From Pseudomonadota bacterium (lineage in GTDB: Bacteria > Desulfobacterota > Binatia > UBA9968), in NCBI GenBank assembly GCA_021324155.1, contig JAJPJQ010000051.1, positions 1 to 64,000 of the forward strand: a DNA stretch of 64,000 nucleotides. The letters run 5' to 3'. Within the stretch, counting starts at the first letter, position 1. Each line of letters starts with the position of its first letter. The notes below the pieces were generated by a model. That model was not told where the DNA came from. It saw only the letters and a list, made by a program, of their open reading frames with translations, and ran no database searches. This document shows positions 8,059 through 15,546 of this stretch, piece by piece. Made by a program: the position numbers and the translations under genes.

Positions 8059-10421
8059 GCAACTCCGAAGAAGAAAAACTACAAACGCTGCCGCTGCTGC
8101 CGATCAAAAACAGTGTCCTGTTCCCGACTCTATTGATGCCGATCAACGCCGGGCGTCCGGCTTCGATCGCCGCAATCGAGGCGGCGCTCGCGACGGAAGA
8201 AAAAGAGCTCGTTGTTTTTGCGCAGCGGGACGCCTCGATCGACGAGCCGCAGGCGGGCGACCTTTACACGATCGGCACGAAAGCCGTGGTGAAGAAAATG
8301 GCGCGCGGGCGCGGGGGCATCGAGGCGGTGCTGCTCGGAGTCGAGCGCGTCGTTCTCATCAAAGTCGAGCAGGACGGCACGTATCAGCGCGCGCGCGTGC
8401 GGCCGCTGCCGATCATCGAGGAGAAGAGCACCGAGATCGAGGCGCTCCATCGCGAGGTTATCGATCTCGCGACGCGCGCCGTCGAGCTGACGCAGCCGCA
8501 GGCCGCCGCCGGCATGGCGCAGCTGATCGCGAGCGCGAAAGAGCCGCTGAGACTCGTGTATATGCTGGCGCCGATGTTCAGCCTGGAGCTCGAGAAAGAG
8601 CAGGCCCTGCTCGAAGCTGCGACAGTGACCGACACGCTCCGGCTCATGCACGCCTATCTCTCGCACGAGCTGCAAGTCCTCGAGCTGCGCAGCAAGATCG
8701 CCAGCGAAGCGCAGACGGAAATGAGCAAGGAGCAGCGCGATTACCTGCTGCGCCAGCAACTGAAGGCGATTCAAAAAGAGCTGGGGGGAGAAAACCCAGA
8801 GCAGAACGAGCTCACGCTTTTGCGCGAGCGCGTCGAAAAAGCCGATTTGCCGGAAGATGTGCGCAAGGAAGTCGAGCGCGAACTCGGCCGTCTCGAACGG
8901 CTTCCACCGGCGGCGCCGGATTATAACGTCGGGCGCACCTACCTCGATCTGGTGCTCGAATTGCCGTGGAAGACAGCGACCGAGGACGTCCTCGACATCG
9001 GCCGCGCGCGCACCGTGCTCGACGAAGACCATTACGATCTGCGCGAGATCAAAGACCGGATTCTCGAGCATCTGGGCGTCTTAAAGTTGAATCCGACGGC
9101 GAAGTCGCCGATTCTCTGCTTCGTCGGCCCCCCCGGCGTCGGCAAGACCTCGCTCGGCCAGTCGATCGCTCGCGCGCTCGGACGAAAATTCGAGCGGCTC
9201 AGCCTCGGCGGCTTGCACGACGAAGCCGAGCTGCGCGGTCACCGGCGGACTTATATCGGCGCCATGCCCGGCCGCATCATCCAGGCGATCCGGCGCGCCG
9301 GCGTCAACAATCCGGTGCTGATGCTCGACGAGGTCGATAAGATCGGCCACGACTTTCGCGGCGATCCCGCGGCGGCGCTGCTGGAAATTCTCGACCCCGA
9401 GCAGAACCGCACGTTCCGCGACAACTACATCGATCTGCCGTTCGACCTGTCGAAAATTTTCTTCATTACGACCGCGAACACGCTCGATACGATCGCGCGT
9501 CCGCTGCTCGACCGCATGGAGTTGCTGCGGCTTTCCGGCTACAGCGAGGAGGAAAAAGTCGAGATTGCGAAGCGCTACCTGAATCCGCGGCAGATCAAAG
9601 AAGCCGGTCTTCAGCCGGATCACGTTACACTCGAGAGCGAGGCGCTCAAGGCGATCGTTTCCCTTTACACGCGCGAGGCCGGCGTGCGCCAGCTCGAGCG
9701 CACGATCGGCAGGGTCACGCGCAAGATCGCCGTGCTGCACGCGGAAGGAAAAAAGGACCCGGTGACCGTCACGCGCGATAACCTCGCCGAATGGCTCGGC
9801 CCGCGGCGATTTTCGACGGATCAGGCCCGCAAGCAGTTGCCGGCAGGCGTTGCCACCGGTCTTGCCTGGACCGAAACCGGCGGCGATGTGCTTTATATCG
9901 AAGCGACGCTCCTGCCGAGCGGGCGCGGTCTCACGCTCACCGGGCAGTTGGGCGAGGTCATGCAGGAGTCGGCCCGCGCCGCGCAGAGCTATATCTGGTC
10001 GCACGCCGAAGAGCTCGGCATCGACCGGAGCTTGTTCCGCCGCTACGGCGTTCACATTCACGTTCCGGCGGGCGCAACGCCCAAGGACGGTCCTTCCGCG
10101 GGCGTCACCATGGCGACGGCGCTCGCGTCGATCTACAGCCGCTTCCCCGCCCGCGTCGATACCGCGATGACGGGTGAAATCACGCTCACGGGGCTCGTGC
10201 TGCCGATCGGAGGCGTGAAGGAGAAAGTTCTCGCCGCGCGGCGGATGGGCATGAAGCGCGTGATCCTGCCGCGCGACAATGAGAAGGACTTGAGCGAGCT
10301 GCCCGATACTGTCGCGAAGGAGATGGAGTTCATCTTCGCCGACAAGATCGAAGACGTTCTCACCGCGGCGATTCCCCAATTGGGAAAGCATTTCTCGACG
10401 CTGGAGCAGGCGGCGAGCTGA
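8055..10421 (+). CDS. lon: ATP-dependent protease La (Lon)
   Basis: A 788-residue LonA protease that degrades damaged and regulatory proteins in the cytosol. In order it has the N-terminal substrate-binding domain (LPLLPIKNSVLFP), a coiled-coil linker, an AAA+ module with Walker A GPPGVGKTS and Walker B VLMLDEVDKI, and the C-terminal protease. The catalytic Ser is about residue 681 in KDGPSAGV and the partner Lys is in GGVKEK (722/724). The frame is open further upstream, but GTG 8055 is preferred. GGGAG lies 8 nt before it, it overlaps the upstream stop by 4 bp, and the length then matches the family. Confidence 0.96.
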   Translation: MSNSEEEKLQTLPLLPIKNSVLFPTLLMPINAGRPASIAAIEAALATEEKELVVFAQRDASIDEPQAGDLYTIGTKAVVKKMARGRGGIEAVLLGVERVVLIKVEQDGTYQRARVRPLPIIEEKSTEIEALHREVIDLATRAVELTQPQAAAGMAQLIASAKEPLRLVYMLAPMFSLELEKEQALLEAATVTDTLRLMHAYLSHELQVLELRSKIASEAQTEMSKEQRDYLLRQQLKAIQKELGGENPEQNELTLLRERVEKADLPEDVRKEVERELGRLERLPPAAPDYNVGRTYLDLVLELPWKTATEDVLDIGRARTVLDEDHYDLREIKDRILEHLGVLKLNPTAKSPILCFVGPPGVGKTSLGQSIARALGRKFERLSLGGLHDEAELRGHRRTYIGAMPGRIIQAIRRAGVNNPVLMLDEVDKIGHDFRGDPAAALLEILDPEQNRTFRDNYIDLPFDLSKIFFITTANTLDTIARPLLDRMELLRLSGYSEEEKVEIAKRYLNPRQIKEAGLQPDHVTLESEALKAIVSLYTREAGVRQLERTIGRVTRKIAVLHAEGKKDPVTVTRDNLAEWLGPRRFSTDQARKQLPAGVATGLAWTETGGDVLYIEATLLPSGRGLTLTGQLGEVMQESARAAQSYIWSHAEELGIDRSLFRRYGVHIHVPAGATPKDGPSAGVTMATALASIYSRFPARVDTAMTGEITLTGLVLPIGGVKEKVLAARRMGMKRVILPRDNEKDLSELPDTVAKEMEFIFADKIEDVLTAAIPQLGKHFSTLEQAAS

Positions 10422-10439
10422 GAATTTCAGCGCGCGCCG

Positions 10440-10480
10440 TTGAATCCGCTTCGCGTCTGATATAGAGGAGAAATATACTT
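10440..10480 (+). promoter_or_regulatory. Possible promoter for the selenoprotein gene
   Basis: TTGAAT (10440-10445) and TATAGA (10461-10466) are 15 bp apart, and a TATACT hexamer follows at 10474-10479. This A/T-rich stretch stands out in GC-rich DNA. The spacing is short and the -35 box weak, so the exact promoter is uncertain. Confidence 0.35.
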
Positions 10481-10511
10481 AAAATCACCTGGAAAGGAGG
10501 ATGGATCACGA

Positions 10512-10988
10512 ATGATTCAAGTCGGACAACAAGCTCCTGATTTCGAGCTGCCGAGCCAGCTGGACGGCCAGAAATTCAAGCTGAGCCAGTTCAAGGGCAA
10601 CAAAAACGTCATGCTCGTGTTTTATCCCCTGGATTGGACCCCAACCTGAACCTTTGAGATCCCGGGAATTCAAGCCCTGCTGGGCGAATTCGAACGGGCA
10701 GACACCCAGGTTCTGGGAGTAAGCGTCGACAGTCTCCACTGTCATAAGAACTGGGCCAAATCCATGGGCGGGGTGACCTATCCGCTTTTGGCGGACTTTC
10801 ATCCCAAAGGGGAGATGGCGCAGAAGTATGGCCTCTATCTTTCGGACAAGGGCATCACGGACCGCGCGACGGTGATCGTGGACAAGAGCGGCATAGTGCG
10901 CTACGCCAACTCGGTCACGCCGGCGGGAAAACGCGAGCCGAAGCAGCTCCTGGCCGAGGCGCAGAAGGTCAATCAGGGCAACAAATAG
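10512..10988 (+). CDS. Selenocysteine-containing peroxiredoxin (in-frame TGA = Sec46)
   Basis: A 158-residue thiol/selenol peroxidase of the AhpC/TSA (AhpE/BCP-like) family that reduces hydroperoxides in the cytosol. Codon 46 is TGA (10647-10649). It sits exactly where the peroxidatic Cys belongs: FYPLDWTPT-U-TFEIPG matches the family PxxxTxxC loop. The frame then runs on without a break for 112 more codons of good peroxiredoxin sequence (VLGVSVDSLHCHKNWA, YPLLADFHPKGEMAQKYG) to TAG. A second thiol, Cys in SLHCHK, could act in resolution. A hairpin that fits bacterial SECIS rules follows the TGA. AAGGAGG lies 11 nt before the ATG, and a terminator closes the gene. Standard gene finders would call only the part from 10764. 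No selA, selB, selC or selD gene is in the window. Confidence 0.92.
10666..10691 (+). promoter_or_regulatory. Candidate bacterial SECIS hairpin
   Basis: Downstream of the TGA codon the RNA can fold GAATTC - AA bulge - GCCC - loop TGCT - GGGC - GAATTC. The lower and upper stems are perfectly paired (6 and 4 bp). The 4-nt apical loop starts 28 nt after the TGA and has G as its second base. This agrees with the known bacterial SECIS pattern: loop roughly 16-37 nt from UGA, with a G in the first two loop positions. It lies inside the coding frame, as expected for bacteria. Confidence 0.8.
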
Positions 10989-11006
10989 GCGCGAGCAAGC
11001 GCCGAG

Positions 11007-11044
11007 AAAAAGCCCGTCCGCCGCAAGGCGCGACGGGCTTTTTT
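11007..11044 (+). terminator. Intrinsic terminator after the peroxiredoxin gene
   Basis: AGCCCGTC (11011-11018) pairs with GACGGGCT (11032-11039). Inside it, CGCC-GCAA-GGCG makes a GNRA-type tetraloop stem. A run of T follows. This is a strong rho-independent terminator 20 bp after the TAG stop. Confidence 0.9.
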
Positions 11045-11070
11045 ATTATCTCCCAAAGCTGAGAACTCTC

Positions 11071-11709
11071 TTACGCGAGCATAACCGGCGGGACGATTTC
11101 GATCATATCGGAGCGCGTCATCGTCACGTTATGCTTATAGCCGAAGCTCGTAAATAGCGAAAAAGCCTGGAGAATTTGCTTCTCGTCGTTGTGCGTCGTG
11201 CAGTCCATCGGCACGACAACGCGGTAGTCGCGCACGCTGAAGGCCATGACCGCGCTCTGGACGCAGTTGCGCGTCGAGATGCCGGTCACGATGACGGAGC
11301 TTTCGCCGGCACGCATGCCGAGCTTCGGCAGCAGGCTTTCCATGTCGGTGTTATAAAAGCAGTCGTGCGTATGCTTGACGATGAGCGGCTCGCCGGCCGC
11401 GGGCTTTAGTTCCTCGATCAGCTCGGCGCCCCAGCTGCCTTCGAGCTTGCGGAGCGTATTTTTAAACACGGTAAACTCGAGCGCGTCGGGCGAGCGCACC
11501 GATTGCGTATGAACGATTTTTCCGCCGGCGTGTCGCATCGCGTCGAGCAGCCCGGCAATTTTCGGAATGATCTTCCGCACCGGCTCGCCGATAAAGAGCG
11601 CGCCGTCGGGGTGGCAATTCTCGTTTTCCATGTCGATCACGAGCAGTAGCGTCTTCTCCGCTTGCAGCTTGACGGAAAGCGGCTTGGGATAATCGAGTTC
11701 GATCAGCAT
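11071..11709 (-). CDS. Isochorismatase-family cysteine hydrolase
   Basis: A 212-residue hydrolase of the isochorismatase/nicotinamidase fold. The catalytic triad is visible: Asp26 in LLVIDMEN, Lys112 in LIVKHTHD and Cys149 in STRNCVQ. Such enzymes cleave amides, ureido acids or vinyl ethers, and the substrate here is unknown. ATG 11709 is chosen because it starts just after the upstream VOC gene ends (10 bp) and because family similarity begins there. The frame itself opens at 11784. It is the last gene of a minus-strand catabolic run (Rieske oxygenase, binding protein, VOC protein, this hydrolase). Confidence 0.88.
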   Translation of the reverse strand: MLIELDYPKPLSVKLQAEKTLLLVIDMENENCHPDGALFIGEPVRKIIPKIAGLLDAMRHAGGKIVHTQSVRSPDALEFTVFKNTLRKLEGSWGAELIEELKPAAGEPLIVKHTHDCFYNTDMESLLPKLGMRAGESSVIVTGISTRNCVQSAVMAFSVRDYRVVVPMDCTTHNDEKQILQAFSLFTSFGYKHNVTMTRSDMIEIVPPVMLA

Positions 11710-11719
11710 GGAAGTGAAT

Positions 11720-12553
11720 TCAAGCGCGCGGCCGGCCGACGTCGATGAAGATGCCGTCGGGGTCCGACAAGTGATAGCGCGCATAGCGGCACCCGGCGAT
11801 AATTGCTTGCCGCCGCTCGTGCTCCGCGGGCACGAAGATGATCCGCTCGCGCATTTCCGGATCGCCGGCGCGCAGCGCCCTCACATCGTTCTCCACCGCC
11901 GCGACGCTCTCGACCTCGAAGCCGACGTGCTCGATGCCGGGGCCGTCGATGCTCGCGCCGTCGTAATCGCTCATGCGCCACGGCGCGATCACCAGCGTAA
12001 TCCGGCCGTCGGTGAGATAGTAGTTGGGATCTTCCAGCGCTTTTTCCTCTTCCGCGAGCTCGAAGATATCGCGGTAGAATTCCGCGATCATCGCGGGGTT
12101 GATCACTCGCAGCTTGAAATGGCGGATGCGGCGCGGCTGCGTACGCGCTTTTTCCGCGTACACGTCGGCGCGGTTCTCCATCCCCTCCTGTGTGAGATCG
12201 AAGAAATTGCCTTCTGGATCGTGCGCGCCGAGCGTCGCGAACGGCCGGTTCGATGGGCGCTTCAGCACCTGGACGGCCGGGTAGCGCCTGCGGATGCGCG
12301 CGGTCGCCTCTTCGACGTCGTCGACGTCGATACCGAAGTGATGCAGCCCCGGCACATAGCCTGGCTTTCTACCGATCACCGTCACGCCGACGTAGCCGTC
12401 GCCGATGCTGAGCGCGGCGTTCTGCCGGATCGCCTTTTCCTCTTCGGGCGAGCCGGCCTTCGCGCGCTTCATGCCGAAGACGGCTTCGTAGAACTTCGCC
12501 TCGCGCGGGAAATTCTCGCTCACGATCGCGAGGTGCTGAATACGGGAGCGCAT
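11720..12553 (-). CDS. Two-domain VOC-family dioxygenase-like protein
   Basis: A 277-residue protein with two VOC modules in tandem (about residues 1-130 and 140-277), the layout of type I extradiol dioxygenases and of VOC lyases. Each module has an N-terminal His strand (RIQHLAIVSENF and RIRHFKLRVINP) and an interior His strand (LHHFGIDVDDVEE and IEHVGFEVESV). The C-terminus YHLSDPDGIFIDVG carries an acidic residue where the terminal metal ligand is expected. It sits 4 bp downstream of a solute-binding protein gene and 10 bp upstream of the isochorismatase-like gene. Ring cleavage is plausible but unproven. Confidence 0.85.
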   Translation of the reverse strand: MRSRIQHLAIVSENFPREAKFYEAVFGMKRAKAGSPEEEKAIRQNAALSIGDGYVGVTVIGRKPGYVPGLHHFGIDVDDVEEATARIRRRYPAVQVLKRPSNRPFATLGAHDPEGNFFDLTQEGMENRADVYAEKARTQPRRIRHFKLRVINPAMIAEFYRDIFELAEEEKALEDPNYYLTDGRITLVIAPWRMSDYDGASIDGPGIEHVGFEVESVAAVENDVRALRAGDPEMRERIIFVPAEHERRQAIIAGCRYARYHLSDPDGIFIDVGRPRA

Positions 12554-12557
12554 GGGC

Positions 12558-13541
12558 TTATTTGCCGAACTTCTTGAAGAAGCCTTCCTTCTCCAGCTCG
12601 TCCAGCGTGCCCTCGTCGAGATACTTATCGAGGCTCGTGTCGGCTTTTCCCGCCGGCGCTTTTTGCGCGACCATCTCGATCGTATTCCGCAGGCCCTGAT
12701 GCGAGACGCGCGTCGGAAAGGAAAAACTCGGCGCGACGTACTGGTAGGTCTCCTCCACCGCCTTGGGATTTTTCTGCTGCATGCGCTGCATCAGGACCGC
12801 CGTCGCTTTCTCCTTGCTCGTGAGCAGCTGGTGCGTGCCTTCGGCGTAGGCCTGCTGGAAGCGCTTGACGGCGTCGCGGTTTTTCTCGAGGAACTGGCGG
12901 CGCACGACGATCGCGTTCATCGGGTACGCCGCGGTCTTCATGTCGCGCATGTGCGCCAGCACGGTCATGCCGAGCCGCGACGCTTCGCCGAGCTCGGGAT
13001 AGGCGAGCACCGTCGCGTCGAGCGCGCGCGTCGTGAGCGCGAGCAGCCGGGTCGCCGCCTGGCCGCTCTGGATGATCGTGACCGACTGGCGCGGCACGTT
13101 CCATTCCTTGAGGGCGAGGATCACCGCGAGCTCATTCGCGCCGCCGAAGCCTAGAATACCGATTTTCTTTCCGGCAAGGTCCTCCGGCCGACGGATTTCC
13201 TTCTGCGCGACGAAACTGAACGGAAACGTATTGAGCGAGCCCGAGATCATGACGAGATCGGCGCCCTGGTTGATCGCGTTCATCGTCGTGACCGCGTCGA
13301 CCTGCGCGAAATGGACGCTGCCGGCGACGAGCGCTTGGATCTCGCGTGTCGAGCCCGGCACCATGACGGCTTCGGCGTTGAGTCCGTATTTTTTCAGCAG
13401 GCCCAAATCCTTCGCCGCCCAGACCGGCGCCTGGAAGCCGGCGAAGCCGCCGTAGGCGATCAGATACTGCTCCTGCGCGAAAGCGGCGGCGGGAAACAGA
13501 AAAAGAACAAGCAGCAGCGGGCGCAGCCATCGGCTCGGCAT
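12558..13541 (-). CDS. NMT1/THI5-type ABC transporter substrate-binding protein
   Basis: A 327-residue periplasmic binding protein. A signal peptide (MPSRWLRPLLLVLFLFPAAA, cleavage near AFA-QE) leads into the NMT1-like two-lobe fold (YGGFAGFQAPVWAAKDLGLL, AGSVHFAQVDAVTTMNAI). The family binds small organic ligands such as sulfonates, taurine or pyrimidines. ATG 13541 is chosen for the signal peptide and for GAGGAG just before it; the frame opens earlier at 13697. No permease or ATPase gene is adjacent, so it is an orphan binding protein inside a catabolic operon next to the Rieske oxygenase. Confidence 0.9.
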   Translation of the reverse strand: MPSRWLRPLLLVLFLFPAAAFAQEQYLIAYGGFAGFQAPVWAAKDLGLLKKYGLNAEAVMVPGSTREIQALVAGSVHFAQVDAVTTMNAINQGADLVMISGSLNTFPFSFVAQKEIRRPEDLAGKKIGILGFGGANELAVILALKEWNVPRQSVTIIQSGQAATRLLALTTRALDATVLAYPELGEASRLGMTVLAHMRDMKTAAYPMNAIVVRRQFLEKNRDAVKRFQQAYAEGTHQLLTSKEKATAVLMQRMQQKNPKAVEETYQYVAPSFSFPTRVSHQGLRNTIEMVAQKAPAGKADTSLDKYLDEGTLDELEKEGFFKKFGK

Positions 13542-13557
13542 GATCGCTCCTCGAAGG

Positions 13558-14853
13558 TTACTTGATATTTTGCAGGCTCGCCTGATTTTCCGCGGCGACC
13601 TGGCGCATGTACTGCTTGCCGTCGATGTCGGCGGACACGACTTCGGAGAGCACGACGAGATCGGCGAAGCGGTTCGCCTTCTCGTCGCGGATAACATGCC
13701 GCGGCTCGCGCCCTTCCTGAACGTCTTTGATCGCGGTCAAAATGAGCTTTCGCCCGGCGATAATCGCCTTGTCGGACGACACCGGATGCTCCGCAGTGCG
13801 GTCCTGGATCGCCCCCTGACTTTCGGTAGCGAAGGCGTCATGCGCCTGGAAGTTGACGCCCATGCCGGTAAACGTCTGGTCTTTCATCGACGCGCGGTCC
13901 TGCCGGTAGCGATTGGAAGCGTTGCGCGTGAGGCTGTAGTCGGGATTCTGCTCGACTTTGCTCCACTTCCTGAGGTCGTCCGTGAGCGTGCGCTCGCGGC
14001 TGAACATGAAAATATATTTCCAGTGCGTCGTGTCGTCGATCGGCACGTGCCAGTGAACCGAGTAGCCTTCGCCGATTGTCGATCCGCCGAAGGCGGACGC
14101 GTTCGGGAAAATCAGATTGGTGATGCGCAGGTAGCATTTGCCGGGTCCGGCCGAGCGCGTCGTGTAGATGCGCAGGCCGTAATCGGTAACCTCGACGTCG
14201 ATCGTCGGCGCGATGTCTTTGCCCAGAAGTGAGTTGTCGCTCTCGTTCTCGCTGCCGCGCACGAAGCGCCGCCGCGGAATGTCGGCGCCGGCGAGCGATT
14301 GGTGCAGAAAAGAAAGATGCACCGGATCGATGTTGCCTTCGTTTCCCTGGAGATAGTTGCAGTGGACCAAAACTTTCGTGGCGGTTCGATACGCTTCGGG
14401 CACAATGAGAAATTCGTAATTGGGCAGCAGAGGCGCATCGCCCGGTCCCATGTATGCGAAGATGACACCCCCGGCCTCGCGGCACGGATACGCGAGATGG
14501 CAGATTTCATTGCGATGCGCGCCGCCGCCCGGCTCGCCCGGCTGCTCGATGACGCGCCCGCTGATGTCGTAGAGCCAGCCGTGATAGAGGCAGCGCAGTC
14601 CGCCGTCTTCCACGCGTCCGTAGCTCAGATCGGTGCCGCGGTGCGAGCAGTGGAGTCCCAATAATCCCGGACGGCCTCTGTCGTCGCGAAAGAGCGCCAA
14701 TTCTTCACCCATCAGCTTGACGGCGCGCGGCGCGCCTCCCGCCGGCAGCTCTTCCGAGAGCGCGACCGGCTGCCAGTAGCGGCGCAGCAGATTGCCGCAG
14801 GGCGTCCCCGGACCGACACGGGTTAGAAGGTCGTTTTCTTCGCGTGTAATCAT
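13558..14853 (-). CDS. Rieske non-heme iron oxygenase, alpha subunit
   Basis: A 431-residue aromatic-ring-hydroxylating oxygenase of the phthalate-4,5-dioxygenase / vanillate-demethylase type. The Rieske [2Fe-2S] ligands are Cys69-x-His71 and Cys88-x2-His91 (HCSHRGTDL, CLYHGWLY). The mononuclear iron site is in IDPVHLSFLHQSL (D-x2-H-x4-H). Electrons would come from a reductase not found in this window. GAGGAAAGGA lies before ATG 14853. It begins the minus-strand catabolic run toward 11071. The substrate is an unknown aromatic or N-/O-methyl compound. Confidence 0.92.
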   Translation of the reverse strand: MITREENDLLTRVGPGTPCGNLLRRYWQPVALSEELPAGGAPRAVKLMGEELALFRDDRGRPGLLGLHCSHRGTDLSYGRVEDGGLRCLYHGWLYDISGRVIEQPGEPGGGAHRNEICHLAYPCREAGGVIFAYMGPGDAPLLPNYEFLIVPEAYRTATKVLVHCNYLQGNEGNIDPVHLSFLHQSLAGADIPRRRFVRGSENESDNSLLGKDIAPTIDVEVTDYGLRIYTTRSAGPGKCYLRITNLIFPNASAFGGSTIGEGYSVHWHVPIDDTTHWKYIFMFSRERTLTDDLRKWSKVEQNPDYSLTRNASNRYRQDRASMKDQTFTGMGVNFQAHDAFATESQGAIQDRTAEHPVSSDKAIIAGRKLILTAIKDVQEGREPRHVIRDEKANRFADLVVLSEVVSADIDGKQYMRQVAAENQASLQNIK

Positions 14854-14964
14854 TCCTTTCCTCGTTCGACTCGGCACTTTAAAGTAGGCGAAATCCCCTC
14901 CGACGGTCAAGAGCGCGGCCTTGCGCCGCCTGCGTGCGGCTGGTTGATTTTAAATGGAGGCGCA

Positions 14965-15546
14965 ATGGCGGATTTACCGGAAGGCTTCCTTTACCGGCCC
15001 GATTTCATGGGCATGGACGAGGAGCGCGCGCTTATCGAGCGCGTGCGCGAGATCGAATTCACGCGTTTTGTCATGCACGGGGTCGAGTCGCGCCGTCGCG
15101 TCGCGCATTTCGGCTGGCTCTACGGCTACGAAAGCTGGACAGTCGCGCCGGGCCCGGCGATCCCGGAATTCCTGCTGCCGCTGCGCGCAAAGCTCGCCGC
15201 GTGGGCGCAGGTTGATCCGGAGCGGCTGGCTGAAGCTCTCGTGACGGAATATTCGCCGGGCGCGGGTATCGGCTGGCACCGCGACGCGCCGCCGTTCGGA
15301 ATCGTGGTCGCCTGTTCACTGCTCTCCGCCTGCCGCTTTCGCCTGCGCCGCGGCTCGAGCGGAAGGACGGACGTCGCGCTCACGATCGAACCGCGGTCCG
15401 GTTATATATTGAGCGGCGCCGCGCGCACGCAATGGCAGCACAGCATCTCGCCGGCGAAGGAGCTGCGCTATTCGATCACGTTCAGGACGCTGCGCGAGAA
15501 GAAAGCTGCCGCAAGCAAGGATGAGAATCCGCGCGTTCGCGAGTGA
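14965..15546 (+). CDS. AlkB-family 2-oxoglutarate/Fe(II) dioxygenase
   Basis: A 193-residue AlkB-like demethylase that would reverse alkylation damage in DNA or RNA, or act on small molecules. The Fe(II) triad is H105-x-D107 (GWHRDAP) and H159 (WQHSIS). The 2-oxoglutarate arginines are R168 and R174 (RYSITFR). GGAGG stands before ATG 14965, which is preferred over the upstream ATG 14944. It converges end to end with the gamma-glutamyltransferase gene. Sequence divergence from AlkB proper leaves the target open. Confidence 0.9.
   Translation: MADLPEGFLYRPDFMGMDEERALIERVREIEFTRFVMHGVESRRRVAHFGWLYGYESWTVAPGPAIPEFLLPLRAKLAAWAQVDPERLAEALVTEYSPGAGIGWHRDAPPFGIVVACSLLSACRFRLRRGSSGRTDVALTIEPRSGYILSGAARTQWQHSISPAKELRYSITFRTLREKKAAASKDENPRVRE

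Noticed and set aside
9081-10391. Long reverse frame through lon (and similar ones at 16231-17877, 52047-54029)
   Set aside because: They lie antisense to well-supported genes, lack domains and have the Arg/Ala-rich composition of shadow frames in GC-rich DNA.
10764-10988. Separate 74-residue reading frame after the peroxiredoxin TGA
   Set aside because: It is in frame with, and continuous to, the N-terminal peroxiredoxin part; the whole makes one family-length protein.
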